In this document: in pieces, positions 47,648-59,403 of the stretch
How positions within the stretch are numbered: position 1 is the stretch's first letter
Layout: the number at the start of each line of letters is the position of its first letter
Assembly (NCBI RefSeq): GCF_963675165.1
Contig: NC_087377.1
Coordinates: forward strand, 3,130,978-3,194,977
From: Halichondria panicea
Taxonomy: Eukaryota; Porifera; Demospongiae; Suberitida; Halichondriidae
Direction of reading: 5' to 3'
Length of the DNA: 64,000 nucleotides
Notes under the pieces: generated by a model
Databases searched by the model: none
What the model saw: the letters and a program-made list of their open reading frames with translations, nothing else
What the model was told of the DNA's origin: nothing
Made by a program: the position numbers and the translations under genes

Positions 47648-48586
47648 ACTTTATTGCTTTTTAATAAGTGCTGACATCAGCGTTTTACATTCAAATTGCA
47701 CAGGAAGCGACTCATTACCAACTGTGTAGATATTTTTCCATATCGCATACCCGGAAGTATTATTGCACACTTGTTATTGCACACTAGGAAGTGATTATTA
47801 TTTGGAATAAAACGTTTTCAGCAGTGAGAGAACAAGAAAAACATAGTTTACACATGCATTGCAATGTTTATCAGTCTCTTTTCCTGTTTTTTGATGCTCT
47901 TCTATGCTCTTTTTGCAGTGAAGCTGAGGGTCAGGAGGTTGTCAGTGTTCATATTTAATGCAGGAATCAGTGTTGGGAGTGGGTGCTTTGAGCGGAGTAT
48001 TGCACATGTAGAAGTGTACTGCACCACCATATAAGCCTGTTCAGGCTTGTATAAAGTCGTTTTGGCTTCAAAAACGGTTGTCACACTTTCTTCAGTTATA
48101 GCGGTGCATATTTCCTCTTCTGATACACTGGAGCATGATAGAAAGCAAGCACATGCTGTTTATCCTTTAGAACTATCCATTTTCAAAATGGGTTGCTGGT
48201 TGTCAACGTTTTTCTTGTCTTTTTTTCTTGTCTATTATTCTCTATAAAATCTTTAAGTAACCTTTTGCAAGCTCTCTTGGTGTTCTAGAGTCTTATTTCT
48301 TTGTCTTTCTAGCTGTTTTCTTTCTCTTAAAACTCGTCTTCAACTGGGAGAACTCAATTTTGTTGCTACGCATTCTTCTGGTTGATAAAGCAACCGCATG
48401 CTGTGCATGCGCAGATTCAGCCTGCATTTTGGTTTCCAAGCAATAAATGCATTATCCCATGGATACTGATGATTATCACTCGTTCGTGCCTAGTATAACT
48501 GTCACTCGTGCCTTGCAGGCACTCGTGCAGTTACTGGCACAGACTCGTGATAATCTTCAGTATCCATAGGATAATATCATAGTATT
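47648..48586 (+). mobile_element. R1 element, copy 2, with 11-bp target duplication
   Basis: A full-length relative of 25951-26885. It is flanked by the identical 11-mer AATCGTTCAAT on both sides (47637-47647 and 48587-48597). The terminal hairpin is at about 48461-48565. No terminal inverted repeats, poly(A) tail or protein were found. The 11-bp duplication shows that it moves as a unit. Confidence 0.8.
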
Positions 48587-48597
48587 AATCGTTCAAT

Positions 48598-49198
48598 GAG
48601 ATTAATACAGTATTAATTGGAGGAATAAAGAAAAAAATAGACGTAGAGTTAGGAAAAAGGAGAACCTGTATCGGGAAGTCGCGTGAGGGTAGAAGGGTGG
48701 TAGAAGGGTGAAAATGAGCGTGGGTATGCTGAGCTAGAGATGTTGGACTGCCAACGCAGATATCTATGACTAATAAAACTTTGCCTGCAGCAAGCTGGAC
48801 ATGGACTTGGAACTGGAAGTTTGCAAGCACTACAGATTGGTGGTTGTCTCAGTACACTCTGAATGCGTGGGAGAATATACTTTACGTCACGATTGTGGGC
48901 TACATATCGCCCACGTTCATAAAAATCCTTGTGGATCACGCGATTTCCCACACCAGGCCTTACTTTTTCTTAACTGTACGCCCATTTCTTTCTTTGCTGC
49001 CTCACTATGTCTTTCTTATAATTATGGATGAACAGTGACAACAGCTTTTATACGACATTAACTTGTTGTGTGGAGGCTATCCATGCTGTAAACGCAGTGC
49101 TATGGCATCCAGGTAAGTAGACTCACATGTCACACACAAACAAACCAATAGACTACTATACCCGTGGCTGCCCACGCGCGCCTCGGGTAATAACCAAC
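48598..49198. other. Repeat-derived stretch without a supported gene
   Basis: 48605-48660 inverts a segment near 42760-42830, and 49080-49198 matches the dispersed repeat at 31080-31270. Overlapping open frames on both strands here show no family resemblance. Confidence 0.5.
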
Positions 49199-49516
49199 CT
49201 CTATAACTTGATTCTTTTGTCTGTCTTGGTGCTGCCTTGCGGTATCCTGCTCGATATCTTCTAACTTCTTCTTTAGTTCCTCCACTTCTTTCTGCAGATC
49301 AGGCACCTTGCAAGCCTCGAGGGTCAATAGTCTCGTGGAAGCTCTCGTCTCAACCATTGCATCATGAATTGACTGTTGGGCGGAGTCTAGAGAGGAAGTT
49401 AATTCCTTCACTTGAGTCTGAAGTCTAGTATTGTTGTCTGACTGTGAAGCATTTTCTTCTCTGAGAAGCTCCATCTCTGAGCTCAGCTTGCGTAGGTTTT
49501 CCTCCTTTTGACTGAT
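49199..49516 (-). CDS. Chimeric coiled-coil exon (start of exon 7 joined to end of exon 6)
   Basis: 106 codons, open and phase 0 at both ends, with the acceptor of the gene C exon at 35606-36502 ([20 protein letters not shown]) and the body and donor of the exon at 36853-37445 ([16 protein letters not shown] to the GTTGGT donor). In gene C these two exons come in the opposite order, so the fusion needs recombination between tandem copies. It would still read as coiled coil. It belongs to the duplicated exon field; whether it is expressed is unknown. Confidence 0.7.
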
Positions 49517-51280
49517 CTATATGAGAGGGAAAACAATAATGCACAAGAGTAGCACCTGACTGTTATGTACTAACTATACTGTACTACTGCACGTAGAATA
49601 TTTTGCGAGTATCAAACATTTGCAAACTTTACGATGGTTGATCAATTCATACAATAAAATCCGCAAAACCTAGTAAGTACACACGATCCTTGCCAGAACG
49701 CAATGGTTAGATCGCAAAGGGTCAAATTTTCTGCTCACTTGCAAAGTTTTTCACCCGCAAAATATTCTAGTAATACGGTACATGCATGTATAATTATAAT
49801 TATATACATTGTCAGGAGACGACGTCTAATCAAAGTAAGATATTAAATTGTCTCTTTTTATAGATAAATACCGTATAGTGCGAAATTTTCTAGGCAATTA
49901 TATTTCGTGGAATGGCCTCTAAAAGCATTTCATTGCACAATATTCGTGGAAAAACTGCTTCAAGAAGTAAGGTCAAGCGAGCTAGAGTTACTGACATTCA
50001 GTAAGAACATTTACAATAATATTATAATTAACTGTATGTATTCTTCGATCATTGACAATGGTACGTTATAATAACGAAGTGCATGTGCAACAAATGTATA
50101 CACTGCAGTCATAGGAAGATCTAGATTCCAGAGAATTTATTTGCTACTGCAGACTTTCTCATCTTCTTCCAGCCTTGCATATTGAAGTTCTGCAGTCTCC
50201 CTACGTCCCTGGACACATGCACATGCACTAGTAAAGTTAGTACACTCCTGAGTCCATTGTAGCACATAGATACAGCTAGCAAGCTACATATACGTACAGA
50301 ATAAACGAGTGTTGCAAGCGTGCGCTTGCTAATGCCTCTCGCCATGTTTTAATTTGCTTTCGCTCAGAGTGTTATAGAAGAGGTAAATAAGTGCTTTCAA
50401 CAGTTAATAGTGCATATACTGATCGTCTTAAATGGCCTCTAGCAAACAGCGGGAGCAAACATTTGTTAAAGGCATAGTCAGTAGTCTGTGAGATAAGTAT
50501 TTAAGACAGAATTCAATCAGGGATACAGGAAACGACAATTTTTGCGTGAAAAACTGCACGTTATACGGCATGGCTAAAACTACAAGGGATTATATTTATA
50601 GTCAGCATGCTCATTACCTGTCTTGACTGCTCTACAATGTGTTGTACATAGAACAGTGAAATTGATGTTGATTTTTCTAAAAAGTAAAGAGAATTTAGCT
50701 CTAAAAAGTGGACTAAGCCATGCAGCCATGCACTATTACTATAGACAAATAATGCTACGCAAGAAGGAATAGCCTTTACTATGAAGTCGTAAGAGGGACA
50801 GGCCCGTGGTGCATGTGTCTAAAAGTATACTAAAGCAGTTTAAAGGACTATACTGCAAACGTTTATGAACAGTATACACCTTATTTATAGCATGAAGGCA
50901 TTCTATGTAGCACTTAGATACAAGTCAAGCAATGTCCTTTGCTGTTTTGACTTCACAGGAGGGACAGAGAAAAGTTTACATAGAGTAATTCAAGCTAAAC
51001 TCAACAATATAGAGTAAAGACAATGGACTTAGAGCTTAATTAATTGTCAGTGCATGGTATAAGCTTACTTCTCTCGAGTATCTCCCAGGCCCTGAGTGGT
51101 CACTAGTGGATATAGGAGAGCTAGAAACCAGGGATACAAACCATAGCGCAGTCCTCCATGTAATTATTTGCGAGCGCGATTAATTACACGGAGTGCTTCA
51201 CCGGATGTCAGTCCTTTTACACAGGGCGTGCATGGGCGGTCGTTTCCAATCCTTCTTTCTTTTGTATCCCTGATTCAATG
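49517..51280. other. Gene-free stretch with element fragments
   Basis: 49594-49770 is the dispersed repeat also seen in intron 4 of gene A. 49871-49955 is a truncated CCGTATAG-type MITE. No gene is supported in the rest. Confidence 0.5.
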
Positions 51281-52055
51281 AAAGCACCGCGGGTGCATGC
51301 ATGCTGATGCCTCGGTATAAGCTACATAACATAAAGCTACTAACACAATGAACATTTTTTCAATTTGCTGCATGCAAACCAAAGAATGCATGGGTAATGA
51401 TCGACAATGATTGTTTTAAAAACGATCGATACCAAAAGTTCAAGTCTAAACTTAATAGCTGACATCAGCAGAGCCTTGCAGCTCTCTTCTCACTCTTGCA
51501 TCTATCAATAGCTATAGCGCTCTAGTGCAGAGCTAACTATATACTAAGTAGAGTATAGCAACACTCGGTAAACAAGTTTGGCTACGTGCTCTTTGATTCT
51601 CTTACACGTTGGTATTGAGCGCGTTGGTATTGAGCGCGCATGCGCATTACATCCAGGAATAAGGGGTGTGTCTGCAAGTTCACAAAAATTAATAATTGCT
51701 ACTAAAATAGCTAGCTTCTTTAGCAGCTCTTTCTGACTTTTGTTATAATTATAGCTAACAAAAAGCTAGCGCTTTAGTGCAAGGCTAACTCATAAGTTGA
51801 ATAGAAAATTTGTGCGAACAGGTGATGCTATGAAAGATTATGAAGAGACTGCAACAGCCTTCAATGTGAGTCAAACTAGCCATAACTCGAGAAAGAAGCT
51901 TTAGTTTGCTATTCCACAAATCAAAATCCAAGAGAACGTGGCCTATAAAAGCTGTTAGTTTTCGTCGCATTGCAACCGTTAAATTGAGCAGTTACAGCTG
52001 GAACACACACACACACACACTTTACCGTATCCCTCGTGCGGCTACGCCTCGAGGC
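51281..52055 (-). repeat. Two partial copies of the GCGCATGCGC-ended family
   Basis: 51281-51599 matches the 3' part of the 46436-46995 copy (CACCGCGGGTGC, then GCAGAGCCTTGCAGCTCTC). From about 51640 to 52055 a diverged copy ends in CACACACTTTACCGTATCCC and GCCTCGAGGCATAATAA. Neither codes. Confidence 0.65.
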
Positions 52056-53253
52056 ATAATAATATTTTATTGCTACCTCAGCAAATTTCACCCGATTTTT
52101 TTTTTACTTTATGACAATAATTCATGAATGGTACAAGAAAAAGATATACATGTAATAATGTTACAGTTGGGTTAAAAAGATTGTATACCTGCATATGACC
52201 TTCGTGGACGGCTTTGACTTCAACGCAAACGAAGCGGGAACTTTTATTGGAGGGCTATTGTACGTTATATCAGGAGCACATTACAGAAGGAGCGTCTTAC
52301 CTCGGGAACCGCATCTCGTGAAACTTTGCAAAGCATAACCTTATATGCAAAACCGCTAAGTGGGTGATAATCATGCATCTGCGGGAGCTAGCTAGTTAGC
52401 TATATGTCTGGTAGTAAGCTATATGTCTGGTAGTAAGCTCTCTCTTCTAAGAACCCCAGTAAGACTCCCTACTGCAAAAACAAAGCGCCTATAGTATGTG
52501 TTAGTCTATGTCTAGCAAACTTTCTCTGTACAAAGTGACTGGATATGCTCCTCTCCATGATGTATTATACCAACACCCATCAAAGACCTATAGCTATTCA
52601 TTTTAGCTCTTTCTCGCTCAACCTATTAAACTCTCTTGCTGCTGCACTACATACAAAATCCGTTCATAACGATATTCACAGGCTGACCGCGGTCTGTAAT
52701 TTATATGTATACAAGGTACTTACACACTTTTCTTATAAGGCAATGCGTCGTTTAGGAAAACACACGAGATGCGATTTCCGAACCCATGCAGAGTTAGACG
52801 CTCCTTCTGTAATGCGCTCCTGGTTATATTGATGCATTACGAGAGTCCGTAAATTAATCATTACTGCATGGACGAAAATCACCAACTACAAAACAAAACA
52901 AAACTCTGTTCTCAGCACGCCTCGTAGCCTATATAATTATATAGTTTAGCCACGCTTCTATAATAATTATATGTTTATTTTTCATGCTAACAGTCAAATA
53001 GCACTTCAGTGCTTCATAGTGGTCTGCCCAGCAAGGTGAAAATCTCACTGTACAATATTATACATCCTATACGTGACGGTACATCTTTAATGTCTTCTAC
53101 ATGTACTGCAATTGAAACTAAACTCATGCAGAATAACTATAAGATTGTCACAACAATTGAATATTATCCCAGCTATACAATATGCTATTATTGTACAAAA
53201 CTGTAGCTTTAATTGACATCATTTTAAATTAATAACAAATAATTACACCTCAC
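52056..53253. other. Intron-like sequence upstream of duplicated exons
   Basis: No gene is recognised. 52900-53250 resembles gene C's intron at about 34190-34381 (TCTGTTCTCAGCACGCCTC), so this is duplicated intron. Confidence 0.5.
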
Positions 53254-53361
53254 CGTTTGCTTGTAAGCCTCGAGGTCTCCCATAAGTCCATCTCTTTGTC
53301 TGGCCACTTGCTGGAGCTCTGTGTGTTGCTTGGTGATGGCACCCTTCAGATCATTCAGTTC
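53254..53361 (-). CDS. Duplicated coiled-coil exon (gene C exon 10-like)
   Basis: 36 codons from ELNDLKGAITKQHTELQQ to GDLEAYKQT. Splice sites and phase match the gene C exon at 34382-34510, minus seven codons. Open and in frame. Part of the exon field. Confidence 0.7.
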
Positions 53362-53817
53362 CTGTATAATAATATACAAGTACATTCGTACCGTTTAAAT
53401 ACAATAATAAGAGTTGCCTATAAACAGGAAATAATTAATGCATTCTGTCTATACAACTTATAATTATGTGTTTATGTTTAAGTAGCACGTGCTATATAGT
53501 GAACACAGTGTATCATAATAATTATAGTTATAACAGGAGAAAGAGTATATACGCAACTCCAATTAATAGACTGTACACAAAAGTCATTCCTCCAGACCTA
53601 CGTCACAGATACTATAGCTGTTGTAACTGCAACTATATAGCAGGAAAGGCAATGAGTAACTATGTTATTTATTGCCTTTCCTACTGGCAGTTGTAAGTTA
53701 TTCATTGCAAATTTGATTTCACAGTTTATACAACAGCATGTGGTTGTGACGTAGGTTGGAAGAAACGCCCACTACGGTTTTAAGTGGAGTTGCGTACTCT
53801 TCCTCTTGGTTATAGCT

Positions 53818-53911
53818 GAGTGCATGTGTGTGTACATGTATGTGTGTACATGTATGTGTACATGTATATGTGTACATGTATATGTGTACATGTATGTGTG
53901 TGTGCATGTAC
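53818..53911. repeat. TGTACATGTA simple repeat beside an exon donor
   Basis: Repeats of GTGTACATGTATAT run directly up to the donor of the exon at 53912-54735. Confidence 0.85.
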
Positions 53912-54735
53912 CTGCTGCAAGGATTTAAGTTTGCCTTTCAGCATCAAAATGCTCTTGCTTTGTGATTTTGAGTGTTCCAAGAGCCCTGAGTGATACTTGG
54001 ACATTTTGTCCACGGCCGCCTGATTGTCATCCATTGCCTGGTACATACTCTCCTGCCCCACTTCCATGTCGTAAATCTGCTGCTCAAGATCACGAATTTT
54101 TTGTTGCTGCTCATCAATCACTGATCTTCCCTCGGCTGATTTGTTCCCATCACCACCATTTCCAGATGACATTGGCTGTCCACGTTCAATCTGTTCCTTG
54201 AGATTTCCTATCATCTCTTCTAACGATTCAATTTTTGAATTTGCTTTTATAAATCTTCGATCAATGTCAGTGGATTTTCTTTTCTGTCCAGGTTCGAGGT
54301 CTCTAATTTGCTGTTCAAGGTCCTTGATTCTTGCTTTCTGAAGCACCTCTGCTTCAGTAGTGTCTGCACTAGCTCCTGCTGCTTGGCTGTCAATAGGAGT
54401 GGCAGGTTTAACAACACGGTCTCGTAATCTCTTGTTTAGAATCTCGAGTTTGTCCATTTTTTTACATTTTCAACCTCCATACTTTGTGACTTTGCCTGAA
54501 GTTCTTGTGTTTTCACTTCCAGTAGCATCCGTTTCTCTTCAACTAATCTCTTCAATTGTCGTACGTTCTGATCTTTGTCAGTTGAATCTTGCAATAGAAT
54601 CTGGTATGAGTCAGTGCCGAGTGTGGGGTCAGAGGTCGTTGATGATTGGAGACGAGATGACAATGAAGCAATTTCTTCTCTGAGAAGCTCCATCTCTGAA
54701 CTCAGCTTGCGTAGGTTTTCCTCCTTTTGACTGAT
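53912..54735 (-). pseudogene. Frameshifted copy of the large coiled-coil exon (gene C exon 7-like)
   Basis: It carries the acceptor and start [20 protein letters not shown] and the end SILMLKGKLKSLQQ of the 897-nt exon in gene C. The reading frame breaks in a T-run near 54457-54470, where VENVKK ends in one frame and the other frame resumes at [13 protein letters not shown] block is also missing around [10 protein letters not shown]. Without a correcting change, this exon would end the protein. Confidence 0.75.
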
Positions 54736-55224
54736 CTATATGAGAGGGAAAAAACAATAATATTAAGTACTTTGCTACCTTTTAACGTACTACATGTACA
54801 CAAGGAAAACTTCTTAGCTTTTGCTCACTTTTATTCGACAAAAGAGTAAAGTCTGCCACTAAAACAATGTACATTGTTATGTGGAGGCTAGCTTTAAATG
54901 CAGTGCTATGACAGCAGGTGAGCTGACTCAGGATACACAGAGACAGACTGGCCCGTGGTCAGGTTAAGTAATTCGGCAACAATCATACTTGGAATTAGTT
55001 CCAAAGAGGGGGAGAAAGTGAGGGGGCGGGACTTTAAGCATTAATTAGGTACATGTGCTACTGCATATACTTACATCCAATTCCCTAGATTTCTTGAAAG
55101 CTCTTAATCTTGTCATCACACTCTCACAACACACACCCTCACACCGCCCACATCCTCACACAATATAAAGTACATGTAAGTTCAAAGTCTGGATCCATAA
55201 CATACGCAATCTATATAAACTTAC
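54736..55224. other. Intronic sequence with an exon scrap
   Basis: About 55078-55096 retains the last codons (SRELD) and donor of the gene C exon at 33748-33891; its UBAN part is missing. A dispersed-repeat scrap lies near 54880-54940. Confidence 0.5.
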
Positions 55225-55353
55225 CATTTGCTTGTAAGCCTCTAGGTCTCCCATGAGTTCATTTCTTTGTCTGGTCACTTGCTGGAGCTCTGTGTGTTGC
55301 TTGGTGAGGGCATCCTTCAGGCCGGAGGCTTCACGTTTCAGATCATTCAGTTC
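55225..55353 (-). CDS. Duplicated coiled-coil exon d (gene C exon 10-like)
   Basis: 43 codons, [19 protein letters not shown] to EAYKQM, with the same length, phase and splice sites as 34382-34510. Open. It is the only full copy of this exon in the array; the other units keep only its first bases. Confidence 0.75.
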
Positions 55354-55532
55354 CTGTATGCAAGTGCATTAGTACCACTTAATACAATAATAAGGGTTGC
55401 TTAAACAGGAAATAACTTAATGACTATATAACTGATATGTGTACCCTTGACCTACTCATGTATATGTACATTGTACGTATGTACACATCAGCTACTGTAC
55501 ATTATGTGCACGTATACTGTGTATAAGTTTAC

Positions 55533-55677
55533 TTTTTGCTGATTTTCTATAACAGCAGTTTGAGCGATAGGCTTCTGCTGACACTGTTCGTACAACACTT
55601 CCACCTCCTTTAGATGAGCACTCTTCTGGGACAACTCAGGCACAATTTGTCTCAGCTCATTCCTCTCAGTTCTTATC
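55533..55677 (-). CDS. Array exon c, unit 0
   Basis: IRTERNELRQIVPELSQ to VIENQQK, phase 2 in and phase 0 out, two codons longer than the other units (VLYEQCQ against VLQCQ). Open. Equivalent to the gene C exon at 34739-34874. Confidence 0.75.
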
Positions 55678-55834
55678 CTGTACAGTAAGTACGTATAATT
55701 ATGGTGTGTGCGTGAGCTAGATACAAAAGCCATTGATTAAAAATATTACATTTAAAGTACATGTACAATGCAGATGTGCGTTAATTGTAATTTTGTACTG
55801 TAACAGCATTTTCCTGTTTTGACAACCAACAAAC

Positions 55835-56261
55835 CTGGCGAGGTCAGCCTCCATTTTGGTTATTTGATTCGCAGAAGAGTTCGAGTCACAGTGGTGCTCC
55901 AGTAGTTGTGTCACTTGCTGCTCAAGTTTAGCTTTGTCGTCAATTACCGTATAGCGCGAAATTTTCGAGGGGCTTAATTTTCGCGGATTTCGTGGGTTGG
56001 AATTCTACACGAAAATTAAGTCCACGAAAAGTGTTCGTTAATAAGAATTACCTGCTATCATGCAAATATTTAAAGGCGTGGCTTCCGGTAAGCAGTCATT
56101 CCGCGAACATTGTGCAACGAAATGGCTTTTAGAGGCCAATCCACGAAATATAAGTGCCTCGAAAATTTCGCGCTATACGGTACTTTCTTATACTGAGAGC
56201 TCAACGTTTTTCTCTCCTCTTGTTTACGGCTTAGAGTGGCCTCTATCTCATTCTTAGACTC
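55835..56261 (-). pseudogene. Array exon b, unit 0, split by a MITE
   Basis: The outer parts match exon b of the other units (ESKNEIEATLSRKQEERK... and ...KMEADLA). The exon is interrupted at the VIDDK codons by a 234-bp element plus one TA copy. The insertion adds 236 bp and brings in stop codons, so the unit is broken unless the insert is removed by splicing. Confidence 0.85.
55947..56180. mobile_element. CCGTATAGCGCG-type MITE inserted in a coding exon, TA target duplication
   Basis: Perfect ends CCGTATAGCGCGAAATTTTC and the inverse GCGCTATACGG, flanked by TA at 55945-55946 and 56181-56182. The empty site, with a single TA, is preserved in the paralogous exons near 57559 and 58935. This fixes the element's exact ends and its TA target, as in Tc1/mariner-type elements. 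Confidence 0.95.
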
Positions 56262-56651
56262 CTGCAATGTGAAGTATGGCAACTAATAATGGAACAAATT
56301 GTATGGTATCAGGGTTTAATCTAGTGGAGAGGGTAGGGGTGAACCTCCCACTCCCCCTTTTCGAAGTAATGACATTGTCACATCTAGATCTACTACGATG
56401 CACTAGCAGAGGAGGTCGGACATCACTTGAACTTTCACTAATTATGATCTTTTAATGACATTCCAGGCCAAATTGCTTTTCGTTTTTGCACTAGCATGTA
56501 ATAGGGGTGTGGTCAACAAATGTGAGAGTGGCCAAACATTTTGCAACGTAATTACGAGCATGTTTAAGTAGTAGCACGTGCTAGTGAACAGATTGTATCA
56601 TAATATAGTTATAGCTACATGTACATGTATATAGTGCATGTGTGTGTGTAC

Positions 56652-56873
56652 CTGCAAGGATTTGAGTTCGTCTTTCAGCTCCAAAATTTTCTTGCTCTGA
56701 GATTTTGAGTATTCCAAGAGTCCTTGGTAATCTTTCGACCTTTTATCCACGGCTGCCTGATTGTCATCCATTGCCTGGTACATACTCTCCTGCCCAACTT
56801 TCAAGTCGTGAATCTGCTGCTCAAGATCGCAAATCTTTTGTTGCTGCTGCTTATCAATCACTGATCTTCTGAT
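56652..56873 (-). CDS. Array exon a, unit 0
   Basis: 74 codons, [20 protein letters not shown] to DELKSLQ, phase 0 both ends. Relative to the large exon in gene C (35606-36502) it keeps the acceptor and first bases, then jumps in frame to the RSVIDKQ segment, so about 225 codons are deleted without breaking the frame. Confidence 0.8.
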
Positions 56874-57150
56874 CTATGAGAGGGAAAACAATAATGCACA
56901 TATTAAGTAGCATCCTGCCTGCATGTTTCGGATCATTCAGTTCCTGTATATACAAGTGCATGCATTAGTACCGTTTAATACAATAATAAGGGTTGCTTAA
57001 AGGAATAACTGAACTTATATAATTAATGACTATATAACTGATAATTATGTGTACCCTTGACCTACTCATGTATATGTACATTGTACGTATGTACACATCA
57101 GCTACTGTACATTATGTGCACGTATACTGTGTATAAAATACATGGTTTAC

Positions 57151-57289
57151 TTTTTGCTGATTTTCTATAACAGCAGTTTGAGCGATAGATTTCTGCTGAC
57201 ACTGTAACACCTCCACCTCCTTTAGATGAGCACTCTTCTGGGACAACTCAGGCACAATTTGTCTCAGCTCATTCCTCTCAGTTCTTATC
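57151..57289 (-). CDS. Array exon c, unit 1
   Basis: 139 nt, phase 2 in and phase 0 out, IRTERNELRQ to AVIENQQK. Intact splice sites. Confidence 0.8.
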
Positions 57290-57446
57290 CTGTACAGTAA
57301 GTACGTATAATTATGGTGTGTGCGTGAGCTAGATACAAAAGCCATTGATTAAAAATATTACATTTAAAGTACATGTACAATGCAGATGTGCGTTAATTGT
57401 AATTTTGTACTGTAACAGCATTTTCCTGTTTTGACAACCAACAAAC

Positions 57447-57637
57447 CTGGCGAGGTCAGCCTCCATTTTGGTTATTTGATTCGCAGAAGAGTTCGAGTCA
57501 CAGTGGTGCTCCAGTAGTTGTGTCACTTGCTGCTCAAGTTTAGCTTTGTCGTCAATTACTTTCTTATACTGAGAGCTCAACGTTTTTCTCTCCTCTTGTT
57601 TACGGCTTAGAGTGGCCTCTATCTCATTCTTAGACTC
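57447..57637 (-). CDS. Array exon b, unit 1
   Basis: 191 nt, phase 0 in and phase 2 out, ESKNEIEATLSRKQEERK to TKMEADLA. Intact; it shows the empty MITE site. Same length as the gene C exon at 35143-35333. Confidence 0.8.
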
Positions 57638-58027
57638 CTGCAATGTGAAGTATGGCAACTAATAATGGAACAAATTGTATGGTATCAGGGTTTAATCTAG
57701 TGGAGAGGGTAGGGGTGAACCTCCCACTCCCCCTTTTCGAAGTAATGACATTGTCACATCTAGATCTACTACGATGCACTAGCAGAGGAGGTCGGACATC
57801 ACTTGAACTTTCACTAATTATGATCTTTTAATGACATTCCAGGCCAAATTGCTTTTCGTTTTTGCACTAGCATGTAATAGGGGTGTGGTCAACAAATGTG
57901 AGAGTGGCCAAACATTTTGCAACGTAATTACGAGCATGTTTAAGTAGTAGCACGTGCTAGTGAACAGATTGTATCATAATATAGTTATAGCTACATGTAC
58001 ATGTATATAGTGCATGTGTGTGTGTAC

Positions 58028-58249
58028 CTGCAAGGATTTGAGTTCGTCTTTCAGCTCCAAAATTTTCTTGCTCTGAGATTTTGAGTATTCCAAGAGTCCT
58101 TGGTAATCTTTCGACCTTTTATCCACGGCTGCCTGATTGTCATCCATTGCCTGGTACATACTCTCCTGCCCAACTTTCAAGTCGTGAATCTGCTGCTCAA
58201 GATCGCAAATCTTTTGTTGCTGCTGCTTATCAATCACTGATCTTCTGAT
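58028..58249 (-). CDS. Array exon a, unit 1
   Basis: 222 nt, same protein as in unit 0, intact splice sites, phase 0 both ends. Confidence 0.8.
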
Positions 58250-58526
58250 CTATGAGAGGGAAAACAATAATGCACATATTAAGTAGCATCCTGCCTGCAT
58301 GTTTCGGATCATTCAGTTCCTGTATATACAAGTGCATGCATTAGTACCGTTTAATACAATAATAAGGGTTGCTTAAAGGAATAACTGAACTTATATAATT
58401 AATGACTATATAACTGATAATTATGTGTACCCTTGACCTACTCATGTATATGTACATTGTACGTATGTACACATCAGCTACTGTACATTATGTGCACGTA
58501 TACTGTGTATAAAATACATGGTTTAC

Positions 58527-58665
58527 TTTTTGCTGATTTTCTATAACAGCAGTTTGAGCGATAGATTTCTGCTGACACTGTAACACCTCCACCTCCTTTA
58601 GATGAGCACTCTTCTGGGACAACTCAGGCACAATTTGTCTCAGCTCATTCCTCTCAGTTCTTATC
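58527..58665 (-). CDS. Array exon c, unit 2
   Basis: 139 nt, identical in protein to unit 1. Intact. Confidence 0.8.
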
Positions 58666-58822
58666 CTGTACAGTAAGTACGTATAATTATGGTGTGTGCG
58701 TGAGCTAGATACAAAAGCCATTGATTAAAAATATTACATTTAAAGTACATGTACAATGCAGATGTGCGTTAATTGTAATTTTGTACTGTAACAGCATTTT
58801 CCTGTTTTGACAACCAACAAAC

Positions 58823-59013
58823 CTGGCGAGGTCAGCCTCCATTTTGGTTATTTGATTCGCAGAAGAGTTCGAGTCACAGTGGTGCTCCAGTAGTTGTGTC
58901 ACTTGCTGCTCAAGTTTAGCTTTGTCGTCAATTACTTTCTTATACTGAGAGCTCAACATTTTTCTCTCCTCTTGTTTACGGCTTAGAGTGGCCTCTATCT
59001 CATTCTTAGACTC
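58823..59013 (-). CDS. Array exon b, unit 2
   Basis: 191 nt, differing from unit 1 by one residue (ERKML against ERKTL). Intact splice sites. Confidence 0.8.
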
Positions 59014-59403
59014 CTGCAATGTGAAGTATGGCAACTAATAATGGAACAAATTGTATGGTATCAGGGTTTAATCTAGTGGAGAGGGTAGGGGTGAACCTCC
59101 CACTCCCCCTTTTCGAAGTAATGACATTGTCACATCTAGATCTACTACGATGCACTAGCAGAGGAGGTCGGACATCACTTGAACTTTCACTAATTATGAT
59201 CTTTTAATGACATTCCAGGCCAAATTGCTTTTCGTTTTTGCACTAGCATGTAATAGGGGTGTGGTCAACAAATGTGAGAGTGGCCAAACATTTTGCAACG
59301 TAATTACGAGCATGTTTAAGTAGTAGCACGTGCTAGTGAACAGATTGTATCATAATATAGTTATAGCTACATGTACATGTATATAGTGCATGTGTGTGTG
59401 TAC

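Noticed and set aside
48649-49038. Open frames of 76-100 codons on both strands
   Set aside because: They overlap one another in repeat-derived sequence, with no recognisable domain or splice support.
52545-52832. 95-codon open frame
   Set aside because: No resemblance to any family, no splice or promoter context; it lies in duplicated intron-like DNA.
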